Assembly (NCBI RefSeq): GCF_002563775.1
Contig: NZ_PDJO01000001.1
Span: forward strand, 692,001 to 756,000
Direction: 5' to 3'
From: Thioclava sp. ES.031
Lineage (GTDB): Bacteria > Pseudomonadota > Alphaproteobacteria > Rhodobacterales > Rhodobacteraceae
DNA length: 64,000 nucleotides
The notes below the pieces were generated by a model that made no database searches, was not told the origin of the DNA, and saw only the letters and a program-made list of their open reading frames with translations. The first letter of the stretch is position 1; the number at the start of each line of letters is the position of its first letter. This document shows positions 41,928-49,935 of this stretch, piece by piece. The position numbers were made by a program, and so were the translations under genes.

Positions 41928-43679
41928 TCACTCGGGCGGACGCAACCCGGCCTTGCGAATCCGGCGCAGGATGGTGGAGCGGTTGACCCCGAGCCGCCGG
42001 GCGGCGCGCGCCATGTTCCACTCGCAGGCGTCCAAAACCTCCTCGAGCGTGTCCCACGGGTCACTCGGTGCGGGCAGAGCCTTCTCGATTTGCGGGGTTA
42101 CTTCGAGGGGGGCAGGCAGGTCGAGTAGGTCGATCACCGATCCGACGCAGAGCGCCGCCGCCACGTCGAGAACTTGTTCGAGCTCGCGGATATTGCCGGG
42201 CCAGCTACGTCCCAGCAATTCGGCCCGCGCCGAGGGCGACAGCCGAACCGCGTCGCCGGCGTGACGGCGCAGATGACGCGACATCAGCCAGTCGAGATCG
42301 CGCCGCATCCGCAGTGGCGGCACGTTGAGCACACCCCCTGCGAGCCGATGGAATAGCGGGCGGGGCAGCGCGATCTGGCTGGGCTCAAAGCAGCTCGTCG
42401 CGAGTGTTCGCAATTCGGGGCGCCGGTCAAGGAGCCCGCCGAGCGCGATCGCCGTCTCCGGAGCGATCTCTTCGATCCGGCGTAGCAGGAGCGTCGTCGG
42501 CCCCATCGCCTCGGCGCAGCTTTGCATCAGCGTTTGCGGATCGAGCCCTGCGCATTCGAGGCTGATAAACCCTTGCGCCTTGCTGGTCATGTGGATCGCT
42601 CGGGCGAGTTTTGTCTTTCCGGTGCCGGTCTCACCACAGATCAGCAGGGGCACTGTGCCTGGCGCCAGCCGCTCAGCCTGTCCGATCAAACGATTCATCT
42701 CCGGATCGCCCCCGGTCAGACCCGCGAGCGGCCCGCCCCGGCTCATTCCCTGATGGGGACGACGTGGCGATTTCGGTGCGATCGCATGGCCAAACAACGC
42801 CCCGCCATCGCGCATCTCGATCACCCGCTCCTCGGTCGGGCGGTCACGCATCAGGTCGGGCAGGTCATCGACGCTGATGCTGAGCACCTCATCGATCCCG
42901 CGCCCGAGGATCGGGGCGCCTTCGGGAAACAACCGCCGCGCGGCGCGGGTATAGCCCAGCACGCGACCGGAGCCATCGAGCCGCACAGCGGCCTCGGGAT
43001 CGACATCGAGGAACTCAGGGCTGGCGGACAGGCGCAGCACCCAGTCGCGCGGGCTCTCGGCCATCAGGTTGGCCATCTCGACCCGTCGTGCCGCAGAGGT
43101 CACGAGGTTCATCGCGAGGTTCTGGCTGCTCTTGGGCGTGGGCGAGCGCAAAAGCGAAATGTCGAGAACCGCCGCCAATTGCCCGAGACTGTCGAAGATC
43201 GGCGCGGCGGTGCAGGACAAAACAGTATGGGCGTTTCCGAAATGGTCGTCCTGATGCACGGTCACAGGCTCTTGCGTCACGATGCAAGCTCCGACACCGC
43301 AGGTTCCGGCCAGATCCTCAGACCAGTTCGATCCCAGATAGAGCCCCGCGCTGCGCAGGTCTTCGGTGAAGAGATCGTCGCCGAAGAAATCGACACAGAC
43401 CCCTTTGGCATCGGTCAGCAGTAACACGTAATTCTGTCCTGCCACCTGCCGGAAGAGCGACTGCAACCCGGAGCGCGCCGCGGCGATCATCCATTCCGCC
43501 TGCTTGCGATGATCGCGCAGCTCTGCCTCGGTCACGATATGGGCAGGGTCGGAGCGCGTCGGATCCATGCCGTATAGCTCGACACAACGCCGCCAAGAGG
43601 CCGAAACGAAACTGTCCCGCCCGGTCTGGCTGCCGTCCAGCACCCGTCCGATTTCCTCGACATGCCCTGCATCTCTCAT
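41928..43679 (-). CDS. AcoR-like regulator with degenerate AAA+ domain
   Basis: 583 residues: N-terminal GAF sensor (SWRRCVELYGMDP, NYVLLLTDAKGVCVDF, GTCGVGACIVTQEPVTV), a PAS-like middle, an AAA+ domain and a Fis-type HTH (WNMARAARRLGVNRSTILRR). Walker A GETGTGKT is intact, but the stretch that normally carries GAFTGA and the FLDEI Walker B is missing or altered (TTLLLRRIEEIAPET). It therefore may not remodel sigma-54 holoenzyme. It probably controls the downstream monooxygenase and dehydrogenase in response to a ketone, alcohol or aromatic. Confidence 0.85.
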   Translation of the reverse strand: MRDAGHVEEIGRVLDGSQTGRDSFVSASWRRCVELYGMDPTRSDPAHIVTEAELRDHRKQAEWMIAAARSGLQSLFRQVAGQNYVLLLTDAKGVCVDFFGDDLFTEDLRSAGLYLGSNWSEDLAGTCGVGACIVTQEPVTVHQDDHFGNAHTVLSCTAAPIFDSLGQLAAVLDISLLRSPTPKSSQNLAMNLVTSAARRVEMANLMAESPRDWVLRLSASPEFLDVDPEAAVRLDGSGRVLGYTRAARRLFPEGAPILGRGIDEVLSISVDDLPDLMRDRPTEERVIEMRDGGALFGHAIAPKSPRRPHQGMSRGGPLAGLTGGDPEMNRLIGQAERLAPGTVPLLICGETGTGKTKLARAIHMTSKAQGFISLECAGLDPQTLMQSCAEAMGPTTLLLRRIEEIAPETAIALGGLLDRRPELRTLATSCFEPSQIALPRPLFHRLAGGVLNVPPLRMRRDLDWLMSRHLRRHAGDAVRLSPSARAELLGRSWPGNIRELEQVLDVAAALCVGSVIDLLDLPAPLEVTPQIEKALPAPSDPWDTLEEVLDACEWNMARAARRLGVNRSTILRRIRKAGLRPPE

Positions 43680-44123
43680 GGCGCGTCGCCTCCCAGGAGG
43701 GACGATAGCACAGACCGCGCTTTAGACTGGAATAGAAATTGGTCGTCGAGAATGGAGTGCCGATGCGGAGCTCGGGCGAGTGAGCTCCTAGGGTGAAGGC
43801 GCGGGATCTCTTCGCCTTTCTGCAGCGGGGCTTCTCCGATTGAGTACCCTTCATGGAGCTCGCTTCCCCGAGTGCGGGACCTCGGGCAATCTTCGAACGG
43901 AGGCCATCAGGATAGGCACTCGATGGATTTTCGCACGCAGACTTCTCTCACATCGCCAGAGCAAAGATCGGGGTTCTCTGCTCTGTTTTCGCAAGGGGGC
44001 CAGATACTGCAGTTTCTGGTCTACCCGGTCGGCCGCCGCAATGAATCGTCGACCCACGGCATGTGGCAGCTCAGTCCACTGCCCCGAGCCAGCCAGCGCT
44101 ATCCGTTTGTCGCATGAGGGAGG
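43680..44123. other. Gene-free stretch
   Basis: Upstream of the AcoR-like gene and downstream of the XRE gene. No supported frame; marks the left side of the accessory region. Confidence 0.4.
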
Positions 44124-44423
44124 TCAGGTGTTTTTCGCACCGCGCGGACGTGTGGCCCGGCTGAAATTGTTGAAGAGCTCTTCGGGGGTCGTGTTTTGCA
44201 GGGCGATCTCGAAAAGATCGCGGGCAGGAACTTCGAGCGCGTCCGCGAGGGCGATCAGTTCGATCACGTCGATACGCCGCTGACCGGTTTCGATGTTTGC
44301 GACCGTAGCCGGGAGACAGCCGAGTTTTTTCGCAAGGTCGCGTTGGGTGAGCCCACTTTCATGGCGCGCTTTTATGAGGGCGTCCGTGAGCGCTGACCTG
44401 CCTCGCGCGAGAGCACTTTTTAT
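44124..44423 (-). CDS. XRE-family HTH regulator with ATA at the start position
   Basis: 99 sense codons: IKSALARGRSALTDALIKAR, then the HTH (SGLTQRDLAKKLGCLPATVA, NIETGQRRIDVIELIALADA) and a tail ELFNNFSRATRPRG. The frame is intact and chromosome-like, but it has no ATG, GTG or TTG before the HTH. An upstream in-frame TGA bounds it. The natural start, overlapping the TAA of the preceding frame, is ATA at 44423-44421; one G-to-A change from an ATGA overlap would explain this. It may be silent or use a rare ATA start. Resembles short antitoxin-like or stand-alone regulators. Confidence 0.6.
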   Translation of the reverse strand: MKSALARGRSALTDALIKARHESGLTQRDLAKKLGCLPATVANIETGQRRIDVIELIALADALEVPARDLFEIALQNTTPEELFNNFSRATRPRGAKNT

Positions 44424-44575
44424 ACGCGCTCAAGTTCCGAGATGAGCCGATCCTCGCGCGGATCGTCATGCCAGCATCGGAGCGTTTCGAGTTTCCAGAT
44501 GTTCGTGCGAACGCACCGCGCGACGAAGACTTCGCCGCCGAGCGGCTCTCGCGCGAAGGAAATTGGTCTCCGAAT
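44420..44575 (-). CDS. Small frame upstream of XRE gene, possible ATT start
   Basis: A 51-residue frame IRRPISFAREPLGGEVFVAR ... DDPREDRLISELERV-stop with good third-position GC. It ends at 44420, overlapping the XRE start position, which looks like operon coupling. The bounded frame has no ATG, GTG or TTG; ATT at 44575 is the best candidate, with GGAGG 14 bases before it. It may be a decayed gene or a short gene with an unusual start. No family recognised. Confidence 0.4.
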   Translation of the reverse strand: MRRPISFAREPLGGEVFVARCVRTNIWKLETLRCWHDDPREDRLISELERV

Positions 44576-44608
44576 TTTTCCGGCAGGACCTCCGCTCGTA
44601 TTTTCGCA

Positions 44609-44743
44609 TCATTCTTCGACTGGGATCGTCTCATCCAGACCGTCGATCGCTCGCACTTTCCGCAGAAGCGCTGGAGTGATTTGCTTTGAGAAATTCGCGA
44701 AATACCTCCACGCCCCCCATATCGTCCGCAATCCAAAGACCAT
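44609..44743 (-). CDS. Small ORF, 44 aa, upstream of XRE unit
   Basis: ATG at 44743; product MVFGLRTIWGAWRYFANFSK, then QITPALLRKVRAIDGLDETI and PVEE. The weak GGG before the ATG is the only ribosome signal. Composition is protein-like with an amphipathic helix. It is followed on the same strand by the two frames above, which suggests a three-gene unit. Function unknown. Confidence 0.4.
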   Translation of the reverse strand: MVFGLRTIWGAWRYFANFSKQITPALLRKVRAIDGLDETIPVEE

Positions 44744-44935
44744 TCCCGACAGGTTTGACCTATCCGGATGTGGCGCGCTTGACGCATTCGCCTATCCCGG
44801 GATACCGTCTCACCATGAACACCCAAACCACCACGTTGGAGATTACCTGCTCGATATCGTGAGCAGTGCCCTTAACCGGGTGCATATCGGTGTCGAGATT
44901 TCAGTCAGGTCATTTCTCAAACGGTGGTGATAGCC

Positions 44936-46036
44936 ATGCCGCAAAAGCGCGTTCAAGTTCTCTTTCAAAAGCCAATCTCTTCCAGCCATTCAAGGCAATC
45001 AGTTACAAATGCGGTCAACGGAGACTTCGCGATCCGAAGCGGACGCATGTTCCCGCCAGACGCGGATGATGTCGAAGTCGACGACTTCTTTGCTGAGGAC
45101 GAAGATCTATGGAAAGCTGGCGAACGAAGACGCCGGATCAATCGCGCTGTCGAGCGACTTGTCGATCAGAAGTTCAATGGCACCTTCGAGGTCGACAAGA
45201 ATATCAGCGATAGGTCCGTCAAACGGCTGCATCACCTTTATACGCATGGGGCCAGACTTGCGGGTCCGGAAACCGCGGAGTCCGTCTATGAACTTGCGGC
45301 TTCTTTGCATGCGGAGGCGCCATGGCTCGACCAGGTGTCGACCTCGATCATGAACCAAGGGCTCGCACATGTCGCCTCTGGAGGCGTCGGGCTGCGTTTC
45401 GATCCGATGATCCTCGTCGGTGCTCCGGGATGCGGGAAGACGCATTTCGCGCGGCTGGTCGCTGATCTTGCGCGAACGCCGCGCGAGATCATCGATGTTG
45501 GCGCAGGCGGGGCCGGGTTCAGGATCGCAGGCGTTGAACATGGCTGGGCCTCCGCGAGGTCAGGTGTTCCGGTAGAATTGATCACTGCAACCGCGGTTGC
45601 AAATCCGGTGATCGTTGTGGATGAGGTTTGCAAGGCTGGCGGTGCAATTAACTCAAGTTACAGGTCTGCGACATCTCTCACAACATCGCTTCTACAGGTC
45701 CTCGAGAGATCGAGCGCGGAACACTTCACTTGTCCATTTTTGCGCACGCGCATCGATATGAGCCATGTGAACTGGATCCTGACCGCCAATTACGAGCACC
45801 AGATTCCAGCTCCGCTTCTCGACCGGTGCCAGGTTTTCCGGGTCGATGTGAGTAAGCCTGCGCACCTCGTGGCGTTCTTCAAGCGTGCGGCCGGGGATGA
45901 TGTGGAGCATGATGAGATGGAACGCGTGCGCGTGTTCGTAGAGGAGATGTGCGAGATCGGGAGGCCGCCAAGCCTGCGCCAGATGGGCCGAATGGCGCGC
46001 ACAATGCGTCAATGCGGCCGTCGTAACCTATTGTAG
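44936..46036 (+). CDS. AAA+ ATPase, Lon-like
   Basis: 366 residues. A helical N-terminal region (about 1-140) precedes an AAA+ core with Walker A GAPGCGKT (162-169), Walker B NPVIVVDEV (about 223-231), sensor 1 WILTANY and an arginine-finger region LLDRCQVFRVD. The core resembles the Lon ATPase, but no protease domain follows. ATG at 44936 is preferred to GTG at 44924. A metallophosphoesterase follows on the same strand after a 198-bp gap holding three copies of an 18-bp palindrome. Role unknown; remodelling of protein complexes or DNA is possible. Confidence 0.8.
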   Translation: MPQKRVQVLFQKPISSSHSRQSVTNAVNGDFAIRSGRMFPPDADDVEVDDFFAEDEDLWKAGERRRRINRAVERLVDQKFNGTFEVDKNISDRSVKRLHHLYTHGARLAGPETAESVYELAASLHAEAPWLDQVSTSIMNQGLAHVASGGVGLRFDPMILVGAPGCGKTHFARLVADLARTPREIIDVGAGGAGFRIAGVEHGWASARSGVPVELITATAVANPVIVVDEVCKAGGAINSSYRSATSLTTSLLQVLERSSAEHFTCPFLRTRIDMSHVNWILTANYEHQIPAPLLDRCQVFRVDVSKPAHLVAFFKRAAGDDVEHDEMERVRVFVEEMCEIGRPPSLRQMGRMARTMRQCGRRNLL

Positions 46037-46052
46037 TTGCGTATGGTTTTTG

Positions 46053-46207
46053 AGTTTACCGCGGTAAACTGAGTGAGCTTAAACGCCTCTTCGTTGGAAT
46101 TGTGTAGGTGGCTCTGGTCCGAGTTTACCGCGGTAAACTGAGCGCTCTTGAACCCTCGGTCTTGGAGTTGTGCGTGTAGTTCTGGCCCGAGTTTACCGCG
46201 GTAAACT
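46053..46207 (+). repeat. Array of three 18-bp perfect palindromes
   Basis: AGTTTACCGCGGTAAACT occurs at 46053-46070, 46122-46139 and 46190-46207, identical each time, with start-to-start distances of 69 and 68 bp. The DNA between them is also related (TTGGAATTGTG / TTGGAGTTGTG, then TCTGGTCC / TCTGGCCC before the palindrome), so it is a degenerate 68-bp tandem repeat with an invariant core. The last copy ends 26 bp before the phosphoesterase ATG. It looks like a multi-site operator or a nucleoprotein site. Confidence 0.9.
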
Positions 46208-46233
46208 TGTGCCGTTGCAAATGGAGGCATCAG

Positions 46234-47043
46234 ATGAAAAACGGCGTGCTCATCACAGCGGATCTGCATCTTGATATGTGGCTCGAGGCAGGACGCAATC
46301 CGTTCGATCTCTTCGGAAACCGCGGTTTCGATGCGATGATCATCGCAGGTGATCTGACGAACAAGCCGAAGGTGAGATGGAAGCAGGCGCTCGAGATCAT
46401 CGGTCAGTGCATCGATCTTGAGCGTGTATTCATCGTTCCTGGCAACCACGACTACTATCATCACGCGTTGGACGGTGACGATCGGCTCGAGCAGATCGCG
46501 CGCGACGCTGGGGCAAACTTCGCTCAGAAGCGGGAGATCATCTTCGGCAACAAGCGCTACCTGTGCTGCACGCTCTGGACGGACTTCCAGGAGGGACAAG
46601 GAACTCTCGAGAGTCGTGATCTTGATGCCCGGGCGAAGATGAACGATTACCGCTACATCCGGGTTGCCTCTGCCGGATACAGGAAAGCTCGGCCGGCTGA
46701 TACGATCGCGAGACACCGCGAGCATCTCTCTTGGCTGCGCTCAAAGCTGGTGGAGCGTTTTGATGGGGAAACCGCGGTGGTTACCCATCACGCGCCGATC
46801 GCCGATGTGCTGCCGGCTGGCCAGAAACTCAGCTGGTGCTATGCGAGCGATCTGAAGGATCTCATCCTAGAATATCAGCCGGCCGATTGGTTCTTCGGGC
46901 ATACGCATCACCGAACTGAGCTCCTTGTCGGTAAGACGCGGATCATGAACGTGTCGATCGGATATCCGTTGCAGAACATGGGTGGCGCTGCGGGAGGTAG
47001 AAAGCCTCGGATGAGGGTGTATCCGAGGGCGCGTCGCGTGTGA
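46234..47043 (+). CDS. Calcineurin-like metallophosphoesterase
   Basis: 269 residues with the metal-binding motif series: DLHLD (D10, H12), GDLTN, GNHDYYHH, a later THHAP and GHTHHR near the C-terminus. Such enzymes hydrolyse phosphoesters, nucleotides or nucleic acids. Start at 46234 has GGAGG seven bases upstream; a frame to 46207 overlaps the last palindrome. It follows the AAA+ gene and is probably regulated through the three palindromes. Confidence 0.88.
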   Translation: MKNGVLITADLHLDMWLEAGRNPFDLFGNRGFDAMIIAGDLTNKPKVRWKQALEIIGQCIDLERVFIVPGNHDYYHHALDGDDRLEQIARDAGANFAQKREIIFGNKRYLCCTLWTDFQEGQGTLESRDLDARAKMNDYRYIRVASAGYRKARPADTIARHREHLSWLRSKLVERFDGETAVVTHHAPIADVLPAGQKLSWCYASDLKDLILEYQPADWFFGHTHHRTELLVGKTRIMNVSIGYPLQNMGGAAGGRKPRMRVYPRARRV

Positions 47044-47222
47044 GTTTAGATTTGATGTGCGAAGGACGGGCCGGGCATCGCCGTGCAAATGCTGCAAGAA
47101 CCGCGGTTTCGACGATAGCGCTGGTCTCTGTGGCTACGGAACGCATGCGCCTAGACCAGCGAGACGGCTCTTCCGGCGCCTAGCTGCGCTGAAAGGCGCA
47201 GGCCCCTCCCTTTTGCTCGCTC

Positions 47223-47566
47223 CTATGCGATCGCATTCCAGAGAACATGAAGAGCCATGTAGCTCACGAGCAGAGAGCCGATGGTGTAGAGGACCGCCCG
47301 GATTTCGCGAGTTTGGTGCGTCGCATAAGCCAAGAAGTGCGCGATCCTTGTGGCAACAAACGCAAACATCAGAGCCTCTGCCACCCGACGCGCGGGGTCG
47401 ACCATGATGAACAGGAAACCCGCTACCCAGAAGACCGGAATATTCTCGAGGTCGTTTTGATGTATGCGCCGAGACCGATCAAAATAGCCGTTGACCCCAA
47501 GTTGGGCGGGGGGGGGGCGACGGCGTTACTGGGAGCGACAATATAGGGGGCGTAAGCTTTCGACAT
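47223..47566 (-). pseudogene. MAPEG-family membrane protein, frameshifted at a G tract
   Basis: The downstream part reads VNGYFDRSRRIHQNDLENIP, then VFWVAGFLFIMVDPARRVAE and a helical end LVSYMALHVLWNAIA, typical of MAPEG/microsomal-GST-like proteins (R-x-H-x-N-D-x-E-N). The upstream part MSKAYAPYIVAPSNAVAP from ATG 47566 is in another frame; adding one C to the ten-C run on this strand joins them. The first membrane helix of the family is not seen. Either a remnant or a switchable gene. Confidence 0.6.
47508..47517. repeat. Ten-G homopolymer tract
   Basis: Ten consecutive G on the plus strand, exactly where the two halves of the MAPEG frame are out of register. Such runs slip readily; eleven would restore the frame. 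Confidence 0.85.
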
Positions 47567-47887
47567 GTCGTCTCGAAGCTGGTCGCGGCTCTCGCATGCC
47601 AGCGCGGACCAGGATTTTTCGAGGTCGGATATTTGAAGCGTGCTGGTGGTGGGGGCATGGTCGTCAGCATCGCGGCGTGGTTTCGCGAAATTTGTTTGAG
47701 ATTTCTGAGCTGTTTGTTGTTTCTTGAGCGTCTTGGTTCTTTGTTGTTGAATTAGGTAGGTATGAAGGTGATTTTTGTTAAAGTTTGTTTTGATTGAATT
47801 TTGGATTTTTTCTTACTTTCCTGCATGATGGCTTGGCTGCCCTACACTGCAGCCTTTTGGCCTCAAAGACGGATAAGCCAGTCAAAC

Positions 47888-48184
47888 CTACCAAGGCTCT
47901 GGCATATCGTCTTGATCGTCGGACGGGGAGGCCGCGTCACTTGGTAGGCCACGCAGGATCGCCCTTGCGCGCGCCAGAGGGTCCTCGATCCGGCGCGCCT
48001 CGATGGCCGCGATTTCGCGCTCCAGTCTCTCGAAAATCGGGGCATAAATTGGTTTTTCCAGCATCAGTTCGGCGACCTGCAGCCGGGCTTTCATGAGCCG
48101 CTCGAGAAGCTCTTCGTCGGCCTTGGTGAACCCAGTTGCACGATGAGATTTTCGCATATTCGGCGCAAAAGGACGCTGGGCCAT
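47888..48184 (-). CDS. Hypothetical helical protein, 98 aa
   Basis: ATG at 48184 with AGGAG nine bases upstream; an ATG at 48193 touches that site and is unlikely. The product (MAQRPFAPNMRKSHRATGFT...) is dominated by charged helices (DEELLERLMKARLQVAELML, RLEREIAAIEARRIEDPLAR) that could form a coiled coil, with an acidic tail. No known family. Divergent from the HTH-methylase gene. Confidence 0.6.
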   Translation of the reverse strand: MAQRPFAPNMRKSHRATGFTKADEELLERLMKARLQVAELMLEKPIYAPIFERLEREIAAIEARRIEDPLARARAILRGLPSDAASPSDDQDDMPEPW

Positions 48185-48361
48185 GGCATGCATCTCCTGA
48201 GACCGCGCGAGCGAGGCTCGGCGGGGACGGGTAAGGTGATCCGGGGCGGATCTGGTGATGCGTTCAGTCTAAGTGCCGAGGCTGAAAAAAACGGATTCTC
48301 GATTTTTTAGGAAGTAGAGAAAATTTCGCCGGAGCTCATTGCCGCTCGTTTTCGGGAGCGC

Positions 48362-48377
48362 CTAGCGCTAGCGCTAG
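48362..48377. promoter_or_regulatory. Palindromic CTAGCG repeat, candidate operator
   Basis: CTAGCGCTAGCGCTAG is a perfect 16-bp palindrome made of repeated AGCGCT units, 62 bp before the HTH-methylase start. It is a plausible autoregulatory site for the double-HTH protein. Confidence 0.45.
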
Positions 48378-48438
48378 CGGTTGCACTGTGTCGCTTTTTC
48401 TTTCTATCTGTGAGCTTTCGATGGAAAGATTTTCGCAC

Positions 48439-49344
48439 ATGGCCTTTTTCGAGATCCTGAGAGCCGAACGCGTGGGGCGCGGGCTTACGCAGGCCGAACT
48501 CGCCTCCCGCGCCAATATCAGCATCCCGACGGTGCGCGCCCTGGAGACCGGGGCAGGCACGATCCTCACGCTCGAGGCCGTCTTGCCGATCCTTGGCTTA
48601 CGCTGGCGTGTCACTGAGCCCGCGGAACATATGGGACGTGTGCTCGCGGAGCGGCGGCGTGCGCACGGGTTTTCGCAGCAGGCTCTCGCCCGCAAGATCG
48701 GCTGCAGCCGCGTGAGGATAATTGCCTTGGAGGCAGAGTTCTCCGGACGGGTTGCGACGCTTGCCGCGGCCTTGCGACTGCTCCGCCTCCGCAACCCACT
48801 GGAACGGAGCGATCTCGCGAAAGGACGCGGGTTGGCGCCGCCTAAGAATGAGGCGGAACAGGACCGGGTCATGACCCCGCCTGACCTCGCCAAGGCGATC
48901 ATCGAACATTTTTCGCATGCGATGGCCGGGCGAGTCCTCGATCCGTCGCGCGGGGAAGGGGCGTTCTTCGATCATTTCCCGGATCACGTGGAGCCCCACT
49001 GGTGCGAGATCAGTGAAGGGCGCGACTTTCTGTCTTGGTCCGATCGCGTGGAGTGGGTTGTCACCAATCCTCCCTGGTCCGAGCTTAGGACATTTACGCG
49101 ACACGCTATGCAGGTCTCGGAAAATGTCGTTTGGCTCGCGCCACTCACGAACCTGACGACGAAGGCGCGGTTGCGGGATCTCCAGGAGGCCGGATTCGGA
49201 ATTGCGGAATTGCTCTTCGTCGACACACCGAAGAGCTGGCCACAAAGCGGCTTTCAGATCGTCGCGGCCCATTTGAAGAAAGGGTATTCGGGGCATTGGA
49301 AGGTCGCCCAGCTTCGAGGGGGAGGGGGCGCACAAGCCTCTTAG
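48439..49344 (+). CDS. Double XRE-HTH fused to adenine-methylase-like domain
   Basis: About 301 residues. Two XRE helix-turn-helix units (LTQAELASRANISIPTVRAL and FSQQALARKIGCSRVRIIAL) precede a Rossmann methyltransferase-like domain with GRVLDPSRGEGAFF (SAM site) and the catalytic-type NPPW in VEWVVTNPPWSEL. No target-recognition domain or restriction gene is nearby. It may methylate DNA, or use the domain as a SAM sensor for gene control. Starts at 48421 and 48388 are also possible; 48439 has GGAAAG ten bases upstream. A decayed second copy is at 30347-30560. Confidence 0.78.
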   Translation: MAFFEILRAERVGRGLTQAELASRANISIPTVRALETGAGTILTLEAVLPILGLRWRVTEPAEHMGRVLAERRRAHGFSQQALARKIGCSRVRIIALEAEFSGRVATLAAALRLLRLRNPLERSDLAKGRGLAPPKNEAEQDRVMTPPDLAKAIIEHFSHAMAGRVLDPSRGEGAFFDHFPDHVEPHWCEISEGRDFLSWSDRVEWVVTNPPWSELRTFTRHAMQVSENVVWLAPLTNLTTKARLRDLQEAGFGIAELLFVDTPKSWPQSGFQIVAAHLKKGYSGHWKVAQLRGGGGAQAS

Positions 49345-49388
49345 TGTCCCCCGCAATTTCTCTTCTGCCGACCCTGGTTCACGCGCTT

Positions 49389-49733
49389 TCAGATCTCGTC
49401 CAGCTCGTCCAGAGATCCCATATCTTGAGTTCTGCCCCCCTGGGCCTCGCGCCATGGACGAATGTCGTAGACGTCGTGTCCTTCCTGAAGCTCGATCGAT
49501 ATGCCGCGTTCCAGAAGCCAGGCTGTCGCAAATTTCATCAGCCGGGATTTACGTTCGCGGTCGCCCTCGACCCCATAGAGATGTAGATGGGCCAAGCCAG
49601 CCTCGCCATAATGGGCGCGGGCCGAGATAAAGAGGTTGAGGTCTGGATTGTCCGCTCGCAGCAGTGCCTCCAGCTCGCCGAGGACCCTTGGGCGTTGAGT
49701 TCTCGCTCTCGCCAGTTCCTGATCTCTAGACAT
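49389..49733 (-). CDS. Hypothetical protein, 114 aa
   Basis: ATG at 49733, with GAGG in the stop region of the preceding 64-aa gene, so the two are translationally coupled. Sequence is mixed alpha/beta: ELEALLRADNPDLNLFISAR, LAHLHLYGVEGDRERKSRLM, then an acidic tail. No motif recognised. The start of a second, ruined copy is seen beyond the paralogue at 50602, where the ATG is replaced by ATA. Confidence 0.6.
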   Translation of the reverse strand: MSRDQELARARTQRPRVLGELEALLRADNPDLNLFISARAHYGEAGLAHLHLYGVEGDRERKSRLMKFATAWLLERGISIELQEGHDVYDIRPWREAQGGRTQDMGSLDELDEI

Positions 49734-49740
49734 AGCAGCC

Positions 49741-49935
49741 TCAAAGGCTGAGGAACTTGATGGATTTTGGCTCGCGGCTCTTCACGAAGCCGACCCGGTC
49801 GGCTCGGACTTTCTTGAACGCGAAATTCTGATGCTGCAACTCGCTGGGACTGACCTCGCCTCTCGCCAGGCGCTCCTCATCCTTCGCGCGGCTTCGCGCC
49901 TTCTCTTCTTGCCGTTTCCTGTAAAGATCTTCCAT
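49741..49935 (-). CDS. Small charged protein, 64 aa (intact paralogue)
   Basis: ATG at 49935, preceded by GAGGACCGCGC. Begins MEDLYRKRQEEKARSRAKDE, a highly charged helix, and ends SREPKSIKFLSL. More than 80 percent of residues match the copy at 50602, and the homology extends into upstream DNA now at 53957-54062. Function unknown; helix suggests protein or RNA binding. Overlaps functionally with the 49389 gene by coupling. Confidence 0.65.
   Translation of the reverse strand: MEDLYRKRQEEKARSRAKDEERLARGEVSPSELQHQNFAFKKVRADRVGFVKSREPKSIKFLSL

Noticed and set aside
43680..44123. Search for a tRNA or attachment site at the left side of the accessory region
   Set aside because: No T-loop-like GTTCGAATC or cloverleaf pairing found by eye here or near 58 kb.
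46053..46207. Three palindromes considered as a CRISPR array
   Set aside because: The units are perfect palindromes of 18 bp, the intervening sequences resemble one another, and no cas genes are nearby.
46009..46725. Minus-strand frame running through the palindrome array and phosphoesterase
   Set aside because: Its repeated QFTAVNS segments are only translations of the palindromes; the plus strand encodes a clear phosphoesterase.
48362..48377. Repeated AGCGCT units considered as a microsatellite
   Set aside because: Too short for a satellite; the palindrome position before a HTH gene makes an operator more likely.
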